A stretch of 64,000 nucleotides of DNA from JAJRTE01 sp964418585 (GTDB lineage: Bacteria > Myxococcota_A > UBA796 > JAJRTE01), in NCBI GenBank assembly GCA_964418585.1, contig CAYQMG010000032.1, positions 9,351-73,350 of the forward strand, given 5' to 3'. How positions within the stretch are numbered: position 1 is the stretch's first letter; each line of letters begins with the position of its first letter. Shown here piece after piece: positions 18,152-26,813 of the stretch. The notes below the pieces were generated by a model that saw only the letters and a program-made list of their open reading frames with translations, was not told the origin of the DNA and searched no databases. The position numbers and the translations under genes were made by a program.

Positions 18152-18703
18152 TCACTTCTTTCGACTGCGCCGGCCCAGCCGCTTTCGCCGGGTCTTCGAC
18201 CCCTCGTCCCGCCCCCGCTCCGGCACAGACCCTCCACCCGGACCGGCCTCGAGCACCGAGGAATCTCCATCGGTCCCCTCGGCCTCTGTGGCACGGTCCG
18301 GGCGCCTGGCAAACGGCAAGACCGAACGCATCAGGTGGGTCGTCGCCGCCATCTGCTCCTGAACCAGACGAAGGTTGTCTTCGATCTGTCGCTGCGCCGC
18401 AGCAAATACCTCCACGTTCATCCGCAGGTGTCGGATGAACAGGTCCCGCATCGTCTTGTCTCGCAGGCGGATCAGCGTCTTCAGAAAGTTGAGCGGAAGG
18501 GCTTCCACCAGATCGTCCATGCTGTCAAGCAACACCACTTGCAGCAGGATGCGCTTGGTCAGATCCTTGCCCGTGTCCGAATCCACCACCTGGAAGTCCT
18601 CGCCCGCTCGCAAACGCGAGGCCAACTCCTCAATCGTGATGTATCGGCTCTTCTCCGTATCATACAGTCGGCGATTGCTGTATCGCTTTACCAGGATGGC
18701 CAC
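18152..18703 (-). CDS. phaR: Polyhydroxyalkanoate synthesis repressor PhaR
   Basis: A 183-aa protein. The N-terminus VKRYSNRRLYDTEKSRYITIEELA is the conserved DNA-binding domain of PHB accumulation regulators (residues about 5-60), followed by the second PhaR domain (about residues 70-110) and a low-complexity basic tail ending RRKRLGRRSRKK. PhaR binds phasin promoters and PHA granules and releases DNA when polymer is made. It lies 14 bp behind a phasin-like gene on the same strand, which supports the call. The PHA synthase itself is not in the window. Confidence 0.9.
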   Translation of the reverse strand: MAILVKRYSNRRLYDTEKSRYITIEELASRLRAGEDFQVVDSDTGKDLTKRILLQVVLLDSMDDLVEALPLNFLKTLIRLRDKTMRDLFIRHLRMNVEVFAAAQRQIEDNLRLVQEQMAATTHLMRSVLPFARRPDRATEAEGTDGDSSVLEAGPGGGSVPERGRDEGSKTRRKRLGRRSRKK

Positions 18704-18717
18704 CAGGTCTCCAGCTT

Positions 18718-19101
18718 TCAGTTCGGCTTCTCGTCCGTTTCCTTCTTCTCCGCACGGAACAACGGCGACCAGATCTCACGGATCGTCTTGGCATTCTCCT
18801 TCAGACCCTCCGCCAGAACCCGCTGCGTGCTCTGAACCGACTCCAGGATATCATGCCATGCGTGCGTGCTCTCCCGCATCCGCTCCGCAATGAGCTTCTG
18901 CCGGTTCAACACCGTCTCCCACTTCTCCTGAACACCCTTGCGCACGGTCTCCTGGTAGTTCTTCGCCACCTTCGCGTAGCTCTCGGACTGGGTGTTCACA
19001 AACTCCCGGGCCGCATCCGCCTGCGTGTGCAGGGTCGTGCGCAGTTGATCCACCGTCTTCTTCGCGTTTTCCTTGACTTGCTCCAACATGGCTGCCTCCA
19101 T
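18718..19101 (-). CDS. Phasin-like granule-associated protein
   Basis: A 127-aa, wholly helical amphipathic protein (MLEQVKENAKKTVDQLRTTL onward) with phasin-like heptad patterns and no Cys. Phasins coat PHA granules. Start: ATG 19101 has GAGGAG about 10 nt upstream, but the in-frame ATG 19089 (MLEQVKEN) has GGAGG at better spacing, so the first four residues are uncertain. It is first in a two-gene operon with phaR, and a candidate PhaR operator lies in its upstream region. Confidence 0.78.
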   Translation of the reverse strand: MEAAMLEQVKENAKKTVDQLRTTLHTQADAAREFVNTQSESYAKVAKNYQETVRKGVQEKWETVLNRQKLIAERMRESTHAWHDILESVQSTQRVLAEGLKENAKTIREIWSPLFRAEKKETDEKPN

Positions 19102-19182
19102 GATCTCTTGCTCCTCGTTCGCCGTCCCTGACGGCTTCCTTTCTCAGGATAGACACACCCGGGCCGGGTTTCAAGGAAAAAA

Positions 19183-19198
19183 TTGTGCATCGCAGCAA
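19183..19198. promoter_or_regulatory. Candidate PhaR operator upstream of phasin
   Basis: TTGTGCATCGCAGCAA contains the symmetric core TGC-N3-GCA, about 80 bp before the phasin start. TGC-rich near-palindromes of this type are known targets of PhaR in other proteobacteria. Assigned from position and symmetry only. Confidence 0.4.
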
Positions 19199-19234
19199 AA
19201 AAATGCTAACCACTGCACAGTACAGGCATTTTTT
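19197..19234 (-). terminator. Hairpin terminator downstream of the sulfatase-like gene
   Basis: AAAAAATGC and GCATTTTTT form a 9-bp stem around a 19-nt loop that itself contains the near-palindrome CTGCACAGTACAG. On the minus strand the stem ends in a T-run, about 45 nt beyond the stop codon of the gene at 19280. Confidence 0.55.
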
Positions 19235-19279
19235 GATGATGATATGCAGTATTCAGGGCAGGTTCCCCCACGAACAGGG

Positions 19280-21418
19280 CTACTCGGTCACGTAGCCGAG
19301 TTCCGTCAGCATGTCCAGCGTGGCGCTGTCGGGTGCTTTGAGGTTCAGGCCGCGGGTGTCCCGGTAGGTGGACCAGTAGGAGTCGATGGCGAGTTTCAAC
19401 CGGCGTGCCATGTCAGGGTTTGTTGTTTCCATCTCCTGTTCGAAGCCGTGGGATGTGACGTCGAGGAGTCGGAACGGGCTGGGGCCGGGGCCTTCCCCCT
19501 TGAACCCGTTCATGTACATGACGACCCAGGGGCGGTCGTATTCGGGGCCGAAGACGCGGATGCTGTCGTGGTAGGGGTAGCGTTCGGCGACGAGGTGCAC
19601 GGGGTCGGGTTTCCACAGGATGGCGGGGTCGGCTTTTCCGGATTGTGCGATGTGGAGGATGAAGTCGTGGAGGCGGCGTGTGGAGACGGGCGTATCGACG
19701 GTGCCGGGTTTGAGATGGGGTGCTTTGAGGAAGAGGGGGACATGCACGATGTGCTGAGCGAGGCCGAATTCGTGGCCGACGCGGCCGCCTTCTCCCAGGT
19801 CTTCACCGTGGTCGGAGGTGACGATGAAGACGGTATTGGGTCCGAGGGTGTGTTGCAGGGTTTCGAGGAGGGGTGTGAGGTTTTGGTCGATCCAACGGAG
19901 TTCGCCGTCGTAGAGGTCGTCGAGGCATGTTTTTCTGGAAGGGGGCAGTGTGGACCAGATTTGTGTCAAGGTGTTGTGAGGGAGGTAGCGTGGGAACGGG
20001 TGGGATGGGTGTGCGTGGATGGCCTTGAGTGCGGAATGTGGCGGGTTGTAGGGGGAGTGTGCGTCGAGGAAGTTGAGGAAGAGGAAGAGGGGACGGCCTC
20101 GAGGTCGGGCGGCGCGTGCTGCGATGTCGGCGATGGCCTGGGCGTCCAGGTAGGGGAGGCGCCAGCGGAGGCGTTCGCTGATGGTGCGTGAGAGTGGGCT
20201 GTGGTTGTCGACGAGGGCGGCGAGTGTGCCATCGTACCAGCCTTCGTGCCATGGTTGGAACACGCGATGGAACCCGGTGACATCGGGGGGAAGGGCCACC
20301 GGGTTGGCGGTGACGGCGGTGCACTCAAATCCTAGTTCGGCCAGGCGTTCGGGGAGCCAGCGGATCCCGGGGTGTGCCGGGGTCTGGTAGACATCGCCTC
20401 CGCCCCCGCTCCTGGACCCGTGATGGATGCCGTGCTGGGATACCGGGAGGCCGGAGAACAGGGAAGCGTGTGCCGGTGCGGTCCACCCTGCGGGCGAGAC
20501 GGCCCGGGCGAAGGAAAGGGCGTTTTGAGCCCATTGTTCGAGTCCGGGCATGGGATTGCGGTGGTAGCCGAATCGTTGCAGGTGGTCGGCGCGGACGGTG
20601 TCGAGCACCACGAGCACGACGTTGGGGGGGTCGATGGTTCCGGGCGCCGGTTCCTGCCTGGGTGGGATTTCGATGTCGGCAGTGCTCTCGAGGCCGTACT
20701 GGTGGAAGGCGATGGTGTAGCCGGTGGCGAGGGAGAGGGCCAGTGCTGCGGGCAGGAGGTTGGCGGGGCCTTCGCGGCGGGTGTATTGGGTGCGGGCGAG
20801 GAGAGCGGCTGCGGCGAGTGCGGATCCGGCGCCGACGAAGGAGGTGTACCAGTCGGCGTGGAGAGCGGCTGCGGCGGCCTGGTTGAGGGCGGAGAGGCCC
20901 CATGCGGGAAGGAAGAACCAGGACCAGGTTCGGGCGATGGGGCGTTTTGGGTGAGGATTGTGGGGCGCGAGGAGGGGGAGGGCGAGCCATATCAGGGCGG
21001 TTGGGATCAGGGTGAGTGCGGCCACGGGGAGGGTCTGGGCGGGGTGGTATCCCCAAAGGGTCCTGGACTGTGCGAGGAAGACGGGCAAGGCCAGGGCCGC
21101 GGCTGCTGTTCGGAGCAGCCCGAACGCCCGGTTTCGAGAAGGCGTGCCGATCCGCGCGCGAACGGCTTGAGCCACAGCGAATCCGGCCAATCCGGCGATG
21201 AGCGCGGCGAGCGCCACCTGGACCTCCCCGGCGAGGAGGCCGACAAAATCCCGGCTCGTGCAGTAGAAGGGGCGGCCCCGCACCCATCGGCCCGGCAGGT
21301 CGAGGTTGATCAGCACGTCCAGGGTCCACAACGCGGCCACGGCCCAGAAGAGTGCGCCAGTCCCCTTGCCGGCAACCACGAGGAGGCCTCGAGCGTTTCG
21401 AACGTTCGTTCTGTCCAT
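19280..21418 (-). CDS. Membrane-anchored sulfatase-fold hydrolase or phosphotransferase
   Basis: A 712-aa protein. The N-terminal about 265 residues contain around seven hydrophobic segments, typical of LtaS/EptA-like membrane anchors. The periplasmic domain starts PPNVVLVVLDTVRADHL (metal-binding Asp) and carries SPAGWTAPAHASLFSG. In this stretch Thr sits where sulfatases have the Cys/Ser converted to formylglycine, as in LtaS-type phosphotransferases. FIVTSDHGEDLGEGG supplies the other metal ligands. It could therefore transfer phosphoglycerol or phosphoethanolamine, or be a non-classical sulfatase. It has its own good promoter and a terminator, so it is monocistronic. Confidence 0.82.
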   Translation of the reverse strand: MDRTNVRNARGLLVVAGKGTGALFWAVAALWTLDVLINLDLPGRWVRGRPFYCTSRDFVGLLAGEVQVALAALIAGLAGFAVAQAVRARIGTPSRNRAFGLLRTAAAALALPVFLAQSRTLWGYHPAQTLPVAALTLIPTALIWLALPLLAPHNPHPKRPIARTWSWFFLPAWGLSALNQAAAAALHADWYTSFVGAGSALAAAALLARTQYTRREGPANLLPAALALSLATGYTIAFHQYGLESTADIEIPPRQEPAPGTIDPPNVVLVVLDTVRADHLQRFGYHRNPMPGLEQWAQNALSFARAVSPAGWTAPAHASLFSGLPVSQHGIHHGSRSGGGGDVYQTPAHPGIRWLPERLAELGFECTAVTANPVALPPDVTGFHRVFQPWHEGWYDGTLAALVDNHSPLSRTISERLRWRLPYLDAQAIADIAARAARPRGRPLFLFLNFLDAHSPYNPPHSALKAIHAHPSHPFPRYLPHNTLTQIWSTLPPSRKTCLDDLYDGELRWIDQNLTPLLETLQHTLGPNTVFIVTSDHGEDLGEGGRVGHEFGLAQHIVHVPLFLKAPHLKPGTVDTPVSTRRLHDFILHIAQSGKADPAILWKPDPVHLVAERYPYHDSIRVFGPEYDRPWVVMYMNGFKGEGPGPSPFRLLDVTSHGFEQEMETTNPDMARRLKLAIDSYWSTYRDTRGLNLKAPDSATLDMLTELGYVTE

Positions 21419-21448
21419 GTCGTTTCTTCCTGCACCTCGGAATCCTAA

Positions 21449-21476
21449 ATTATACTGCGAGTATCAGCCGCGACAA
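21449..21476 (-). promoter_or_regulatory. Sigma-70 promoter of the sulfatase-like gene
   Basis: On the minus strand TTGTCG (21476-21471), a 16-bp spacer and a perfect TATAAT (21454-21449), 31 bp before the ATG at 21418. Confidence 0.6.
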
Positions 21477-21695
21477 GTCGGGGATCGTTGGAACCCCATC
21501 GCCGGTCGAGACATCGGATTTCGCGCGATCCGCACTTGCAAACCGCGCGGGATTGATCAAGGATCGGGAACAATCGACCGGGGCGCGAGGTGAATAACAC
21601 CGGCGGCCGGGCGTCTGAAAGGCATACAGGCAATCACGGTCGTGAGCGACCGTTTCGTTCTTGGGATGAAACAGGTGATGGCGAAGGAGTCGATG

Positions 21696-22373
21696 ATGAA
21701 GAGACTTTGCATGATGTGTCTGGTGTTGGCAGGAATGACGTCAGGCCTGGCCCTGGGGCAGCCGGTACGGAACCGGGTGGAGCGGTCCCAGGATCGGCAG
21801 GACCTTCGACAGGACAACCGGCAAATGGTGGATGACCAGAACGACCTGGCGCGCATGACCCTCCTGCTCCAGCGGTACGACCACGCTCGAGCGGTGCAGA
21901 ACATGGCAGAGCTGGACCGGGTGGAGGGGGAGCTTCGCGACTACCTGGCTGCGGAGCTGCGCGAGGACCGCCGGGAAATCAACCAGGACCGGCGTGAGTT
22001 GGCGGAGTCTCGCAGCGAGGTGCGTTCCGACCGGCGGGAGGTCCAGCGGAACCGGGCCACGGTGGGCGGTCCGGGCAAGCGGGCGAATGACCGTCACGAC
22101 CTGCGGGACGACCGGCGCGACCGCGCGGACGACAAGCGGGATCTGGAGGCGGAGCAACGGCAGCACCGTCGCAAGCAGGCGATTGCGAACGAACTGGCCA
22201 CGCTGTACCATCGGCACGATCCCTCGGCGATCGCGCGCAAACGTGCGTTGATCGTGGAACTGTGGCAACTTGCGCAGGTGGAGGCGCAGCAGAACGTGGC
22301 GGAGACTCGAGAGGATCGTCAGGAGATACGGGAGGATCGGCGAGAGACGCGCGAGGATCGCCGGAGTCCCTGA
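21696..22373 (+). CDS. Exported, highly charged Asp/Arg-repeat protein
   Basis: About 225 aa. The N-terminus MKRLCMMCLVLAGMTSGLALG is a signal peptide, cleaved near ALG-QPV. The mature protein is helical and extremely rich in Arg, Asp and Glu, with repeated (E/D)DRR(E/D) units: a cluster around residues 80-145 and a final EDRQEIREDRRETREDRR. These look like a single stable alpha-helix or coiled coil. ATG 21696 follows AAGGAG by 6 nt; ATG 21693 is an alternative. No enzymatic motif. Expected in the periplasm; a structural or chaperone-like role is speculation. Confidence 0.75.
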   Translation: MKRLCMMCLVLAGMTSGLALGQPVRNRVERSQDRQDLRQDNRQMVDDQNDLARMTLLLQRYDHARAVQNMAELDRVEGELRDYLAAELREDRREINQDRRELAESRSEVRSDRREVQRNRATVGGPGKRANDRHDLRDDRRDRADDKRDLEAEQRQHRRKQAIANELATLYHRHDPSAIARKRALIVELWQLAQVEAQQNVAETREDRQEIREDRRETREDRRSP

Positions 22374-22433
22374 GTCTGACGGGGAAGCGGTCGGATCGTT
22401 GGACATACTCACTCTGCGAAGGAGGCAGGTGCA

Positions 22434-22979
22434 ATGGATGGTGTTCGAAAGATGTCCGTTGGGGGCGTGCTGGCGGTTCTGTGTGGTGTCCTGTTCGCAG
22501 CCCACGTGTCGGCGGCCGGTGAGCACCCGGACTTCTCGGGGGTGTGGGAACTCGACCTGGATGCCCCTGGATCGACTTCCATGGATGCCCTGCTGGCCAC
22601 GCAGGGCATGAGTTGGCTGGAACGCAAGGCAGCGGACACGATCGAGGTGGTGCAGACCATCACGCAGACGGAACATGCGCTGACGATCCATGTGGAAGGG
22701 GGCGGGCAGTCCAAGACCGAGGTGCTGGATCTGGACGGAAAGGTCCAGGTTCGGAACACGGACAAGGCGGGCCGGGTGGAGACGCGGTCTTACTGGAGCG
22801 AGGATGGGAAGTCCATTGTGACTGTGTCGAAGTACCGGACGCCGGAAGGCAAGCCTGCTGTCTGGACGACGCGCCGGTCTCTGGCCGGAGGTGGGAAGGT
22901 GATTGTGGTGGACCACGAGGTGAAGGTGGAGGGGGGTGGGACTTTCCAGGCGAAGCGGTTTCTCAGGAAGAAGTCCTGA
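22434..22979 (+). CDS. Exported lipocalin-like/beta-rich protein
   Basis: A 181-aa protein with a signal peptide (MSVGGVLAVLCGVLFAAHVSA, cleavage near SAA-GE). The mature part begins HPDFSGVWELDLDAP, the F-S-G-x-W-x-L/D pattern that opens many small exported beta-barrel (lipocalin-like) proteins, and continues as alternating strands to FQAKRFLRKK. Start ATG 22434 behind AAGGAGG. It lies 60 bp behind the charged-repeat protein gene and may share its transcript. Ligand unknown. Confidence 0.75.
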   Translation: MDGVRKMSVGGVLAVLCGVLFAAHVSAAGEHPDFSGVWELDLDAPGSTSMDALLATQGMSWLERKAADTIEVVQTITQTEHALTIHVEGGGQSKTEVLDLDGKVQVRNTDKAGRVETRSYWSEDGKSIVTVSKYRTPEGKPAVWTTRRSLAGGGKVIVVDHEVKVEGGGTFQAKRFLRKKS

Positions 22980-22985
22980 GTCGGG

Positions 22986-23603
22986 TCATGGGGAGAATCC
23001 TACCACCACCGTCTGTTTGCCGAAGGTCACCATGACCGAGCCGTCGGCCACGGTGCAGGGGGTGTCGAGCCCGGCGGCGGCGGCCGTGCAGGCGTCTTGC
23101 AGGCCCGACTCGCAGTCCACAGGGGGACAGCGCACGTAGGCGAGGACCGGAACCAGACCCCGTTCGTCCGAAACGGTCTCGAGGTAGCCGGGGTCCATTT
23201 CCAGGCGGCCTGCCTTCCAGTCCTGGTAGACGGTTTCGGCGGCGTCGGTCCAGTTTTCCGAATCCCAGTCCACGTAGGCCAGGATGATCTCCTCCGGGAT
23301 CAGCAGCAGCCAGTCGGGAGCCGATGATTCGAAACTCAGCGGGCATTCGGTGATCACGATCTCGGTATCTGCGTCCGGGACCTCCTTCCACACCGATGCG
23401 ACGAGCAGCGCGGTGGTCTTTCCGCCCTGTTCCGCCAGTGTTTCCCAGTCCAGCAGCACGGAATCGGGACCCACGTCCAGGCGCGTGTCCTTTCGATCCC
23501 GGCACACGTCACAGGCTCCGCCGGTCCACAGGCTCAGCCCCAGCACCAGACCAAGACCCGGGCCGACGAGGGGTCGCACCCTTGATTCGCGTTCTCGTCT
23601 CAC
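22986..23603 (-). CDS. Putative exported protein or lipoprotein, unknown
   Basis: About 205 aa. The start is placed at GTG 23603 because GGGAGGAGG precedes it and the signal (VRPLVGPGLGLVLGLSLWTGGAC) follows; the upstream extension to 23651 has non-protein composition. Cys after GGA could be lipidated, but the lipobox is weak. The mature part is acidic, with several Cys (CDVC, RCPPVDC, DACTAAAAGLDTPC). It is convergent with the preceding gene, with only 6 bp between stop codons. No family recognised. Confidence 0.65.
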   Translation of the reverse strand: MRRERESRVRPLVGPGLGLVLGLSLWTGGACDVCRDRKDTRLDVGPDSVLLDWETLAEQGGKTTALLVASVWKEVPDADTEIVITECPLSFESSAPDWLLLIPEEIILAYVDWDSENWTDAAETVYQDWKAGRLEMDPGYLETVSDERGLVPVLAYVRCPPVDCESGLQDACTAAAAGLDTPCTVADGSVMVTFGKQTVVVGFSP

Positions 23604-23779
23604 CTGCCTCCTCCCACCGTGCCCTCGGCGCACGCGCCACTCCCTCTGCACGGGCCGAACCGGCGATACTCGAGGCCCGGCACGCGAAATGCCCCCCGGT
23701 TCCGGTCCCGGGGTGATTCATGCTCGAGTATAGAACAGGTCTTTCGGTTCGGCAAACCAGTGGGCGGGGACCGGGTCGG

Positions 23780-24787
23780 TCATCCTCCCACCTGCACCAT
23801 GGCCGTTTCGGACTCGGCCACCTCATGGTCGATGATCTGATGGCCGCCCAGGTACTTCCGTTTCGACACAACCGCCTGCCGAATGGCAGCCTCGAGGTCC
23901 TGATTGGAGGCCCCGGCGCGGATCAAGGTCCGGAGGTTGACCGAGCCGCGATGGAACAGGCAATTCTTGAGAACGCCGTCGGCGGTGAGTCTGAGGCGGT
24001 TGCAGGCGCCGCAGAAATGGTTGGTCATGGGGGTGATGAACCCCACCTCGCCCGCGTGGCCGGGAATCACGAACCGGCGGGCGGTTTCCCCGGGCCGCTG
24101 GGTCGCTGCCGGCTCGAGAGGGTAGGCCTTGCGGACGGTCTGGAGCAATTCCTGATAGGGGACGAGGCGGTCGGTGTCCCATCCCCGGTGGCCGAAGGGC
24201 ATGTACTCGATGAACCGGACCGTGACCTGATGGTCTCGAGTGAAGGCCACGAAGTCGAGCACCTCGTCGTCGTTCACGCCCCGCATGACCACGCAGTTGA
24301 TCTTGACGTCCTGGAAGGGGAGGGCCACGGCGCCATGGATGGCCTGAAGCACCTGGTCCAGGCCGTCCCGGCGTGTGATGAGGCGGTACCGGTCTTTTCG
24401 AAAGGTGTCCAGGCTGAAATTGAGGGCGGTGACCCCTGCGGCGTGGACCTGTTGCAGGTGCCGGGCGATTCGACTGCCGTTCGTGGTCATGGCCAGGTGA
24501 TGGAGACCGGGAATCGCGCCCAGCGCCTGGAGGAGGGAGAGGATCTCGCGGCGGACCATGGGTTCTCCGCCGGTGATGCGGATTTTGGTGACCCCCAGGG
24601 AGACGAAAAGGTGGGCCAGGCGCTCGATCTCCTCGAACGTGAGGATGTGGGACCTGGGGAGCAGTGCGATGTCTTCCGGGGGAGTGCAATAACGACATCG
24701 GAGGTTGCACCGGTCCGTCACCGAAACCCGTAGGTAGGTGTGGCGTCGGCCGAGCAGGTCCTCCAGCGGTTTGGACGGGATCTCCAT
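23780..24787 (-). CDS. moaA: GTP 3',8-cyclase MoaA (molybdenum cofactor biosynthesis)
   Basis: A 335-aa radical SAM enzyme. CNLRCRYC (about residues 27-34) binds the SAM cluster, and ITGGEP follows. The C-terminal second cluster is CGACNRLRLTADGVLKNC, and the protein ends in the required GG (MVQVGG). It converts GTP to 3',8-cyclo-GTP, the first step of molybdopterin synthesis. The start MEIPSKPLEDLL is the usual MoaA beginning; the Shine-Dalgarno is weak. It lies 58 bp behind the YcaO-TPR gene on the same strand, and no other moa gene is near. The length is normal. Confidence 0.93.
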   Translation of the reverse strand: MEIPSKPLEDLLGRRHTYLRVSVTDRCNLRCRYCTPPEDIALLPRSHILTFEEIERLAHLFVSLGVTKIRITGGEPMVRREILSLLQALGAIPGLHHLAMTTNGSRIARHLQQVHAAGVTALNFSLDTFRKDRYRLITRRDGLDQVLQAIHGAVALPFQDVKINCVVMRGVNDDEVLDFVAFTRDHQVTVRFIEYMPFGHRGWDTDRLVPYQELLQTVRKAYPLEPAATQRPGETARRFVIPGHAGEVGFITPMTNHFCGACNRLRLTADGVLKNCLFHRGSVNLRTLIRAGASNQDLEAAIRQAVVSKRKYLGGHQIIDHEVAESETAMVQVGG

Positions 24788-24845
24788 GGTCTTTTCATAA
24801 CGCCCCGGCGGCCGGTCGGCAACTCGAAATCGATGATGCGGTATC

Positions 24846-26621
24846 CTACATCTCGAGACCTTCGATGCGAATGTGCAACATGTCGAGCTTGCGTCGGACC
24901 CGGGCCATGGCGCCGTCGAGGTCGTCGAGGGCGGCGAAAACGGTGGTCGCGGAGCCTGGGTATGGCGGCGCCTGGCGGGGGGGTGTGCCTCCGGCATAGT
25001 CCCACACGGATCGTGCGTCGATTTCGGCGGCCTGCTCGAGGGCGGCCATGCCCTCGGAATGGCGACCTCGAGCCATCAAGCAGGCGCCGAGGAGTCGGAG
25101 GGAGTCCTTGAGTCCTTCTGCGTCGGGCTGGGCCTCGTGGATTCCGGCCTGGAGCGCGTCGATGGCCTGGTCGTGGGCGCCGGCCAGGTACAGGCAGGCG
25201 CCGATGTGGAGCTGAATGGCGGTGCTGCGGGACTGGTCCGCATGGGTGAGGGCCTGGCGGAACCAGGGGAGGGCCTCGGTGGGTCGTCCGGCCCGTTCGA
25301 GGGCGAATCCGAGGAAGAACGCGGATTCGTACCGGTTGGGGAAGAGGGTCTGGATCTCCCGCATGGTGGCGACGGCCTCCACGGGATTGTGGATTTCGGC
25401 GGCGAGCCGGGCGGTGTGGAACAGAACGCCTTCGCGGCGGGTCCGTTCGCGAAAGTGGGCGCCAGGGACCACGGCGTACACGGCCGGGATCATGAGAACG
25501 GGGTGGGTCATGTCGACCAGGAAGACCTCGAGGTCTGATTTTGAGAGTCGTTGCACGACTTCGAGGAGTTCCGTGCGGAGGTCACTGGAGGAGAGCGCGG
25601 GGAGGCTGTTGAGGGCCACGGTCGCGTGTGGCTCGAGCAGGAACCGGGCGTCCTCGAGGGTATCGAACCGGACGGCCCCGGGGTGGTAGCGGGTTTTTGC
25701 GCGGAAGTCTGCGGCGAGTTGGGCGACTTCGGTGAGGGCGCGGACGAGGGACTGGGTTGGACTGGGCGTGGTGCCCACGGCGAAGACCAGCTCGCTCGAT
25801 TCCGGGAACGAGGCGGGGTCGAAGGCGAGTGCACCGATCGAGGGCACGCCGGTGTCGAGTGTGAAGTCGAGCAGGTGGAGGCGGATTCCGGCGTGCAGGA
25901 ACTTGGCGATCAGTTGGGAGGCTGCCGGGTCCGTGCAACTGGCCGGGTCGATGGCCGGGACGGGTCGGTGTTCGTGTGCCACGATCGAGGTGACGTGTCG
26001 TTCCACCACCTCGCACAGGGCCTGGAGCGCCGCTTCCTCAAGGGTGTTGCCTGCAGACGCGCCGTTGGTTTCGTGGATCTGGTGGAACCAGCGGAACGGG
26101 ATGAGTTGGTCCTGTTCTCGGGTCAGGTTGCGCGCCCAGGTCCATCCGAGGGGGAGCCGGTCGAGAATGGGACGGAGCCGGTCCAGGTGACCGGACTGGT
26201 CGTGGACCGAGCGGGCCAGGTGGGCCAGGTCGAATCCTCTGGCTGGTTTCCCGCCGGCACGGGCGCCTCGAGCAGGAGGGACCTTCGAGGTGGTCGAGGT
26301 GAAGGTGCCGGCGAAGGCGTGCAAGCTGTAGCGCTCCACCAGTTCCATCACCGCGCTCACCTCGGCCTGCGTCGGGGTGGCCCCCTTGCCCATCTGGCCT
26401 TGGCGCCCGGTCATTCGTTCCGCTTCCGGTCCGCCCAGGCTGATGTAGACCGGGATGCCCAGGCGGCCGTGGTCGACCCGCCGGGTCTCGCGCAGCATGT
26501 CCGGGGCCACCCGTGCCAGGCGCGTTTTGACCCATGCCAGCGTCTCCGCCGGGGTGCGCACCTTGTCGATGGGCGGCCCCACCCGTTTTGGGCACGATTG
26601 CAACACGATCCCTGACGACAT
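24846..26621 (-). CDS. YcaO-domain protein with C-terminal TPR repeats
   Basis: A 591-aa protein. Residues about 70-400 form a YcaO domain: GKGATPTQAEVSAVMELVERYS and NGASAGNTLEEAALQALCEVVERH carry the ATP/Mg-binding Glu residues. YcaO enzymes phosphorylate amide backbones (azoline or thioamide formation) or assist RimO. The C-terminal PxPxP of azoline-forming cyclodehydratases is absent. Residues about 430-560 are TPR-like (ALPWFRQALTHADQSRSTAI, AIDALQAGIHEAQ). No precursor peptide, TfuA or RimO gene lies beside it; moaA follows. Substrate unknown. Confidence 0.83.
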   Translation of the reverse strand: MSSGIVLQSCPKRVGPPIDKVRTPAETLAWVKTRLARVAPDMLRETRRVDHGRLGIPVYISLGGPEAERMTGRQGQMGKGATPTQAEVSAVMELVERYSLHAFAGTFTSTTSKVPPARGARAGGKPARGFDLAHLARSVHDQSGHLDRLRPILDRLPLGWTWARNLTREQDQLIPFRWFHQIHETNGASAGNTLEEAALQALCEVVERHVTSIVAHEHRPVPAIDPASCTDPAASQLIAKFLHAGIRLHLLDFTLDTGVPSIGALAFDPASFPESSELVFAVGTTPSPTQSLVRALTEVAQLAADFRAKTRYHPGAVRFDTLEDARFLLEPHATVALNSLPALSSSDLRTELLEVVQRLSKSDLEVFLVDMTHPVLMIPAVYAVVPGAHFRERTRREGVLFHTARLAAEIHNPVEAVATMREIQTLFPNRYESAFFLGFALERAGRPTEALPWFRQALTHADQSRSTAIQLHIGACLYLAGAHDQAIDALQAGIHEAQPDAEGLKDSLRLLGACLMARGRHSEGMAALEQAAEIDARSVWDYAGGTPPRQAPPYPGSATTVFAALDDLDGAMARVRRKLDMLHIRIEGLEM

Positions 26622-26813
26622 GTCACCCCCGCTTCAGCCTTGGTATCCCCTGTCAAGGGCCACGTTCTCCCGCGACCAGGGTAGCACATTTCGGAAAAAG
26701 GGGGGACACCATCACCGGCCAGTAGCCATCGATCGCCGAAATGGGTATAGTAGGCCCTTTGCAGGCCGGCAACGACATCGTTTCACCCTCGATCATCCAG
26801 GCATGAGCAGAGC

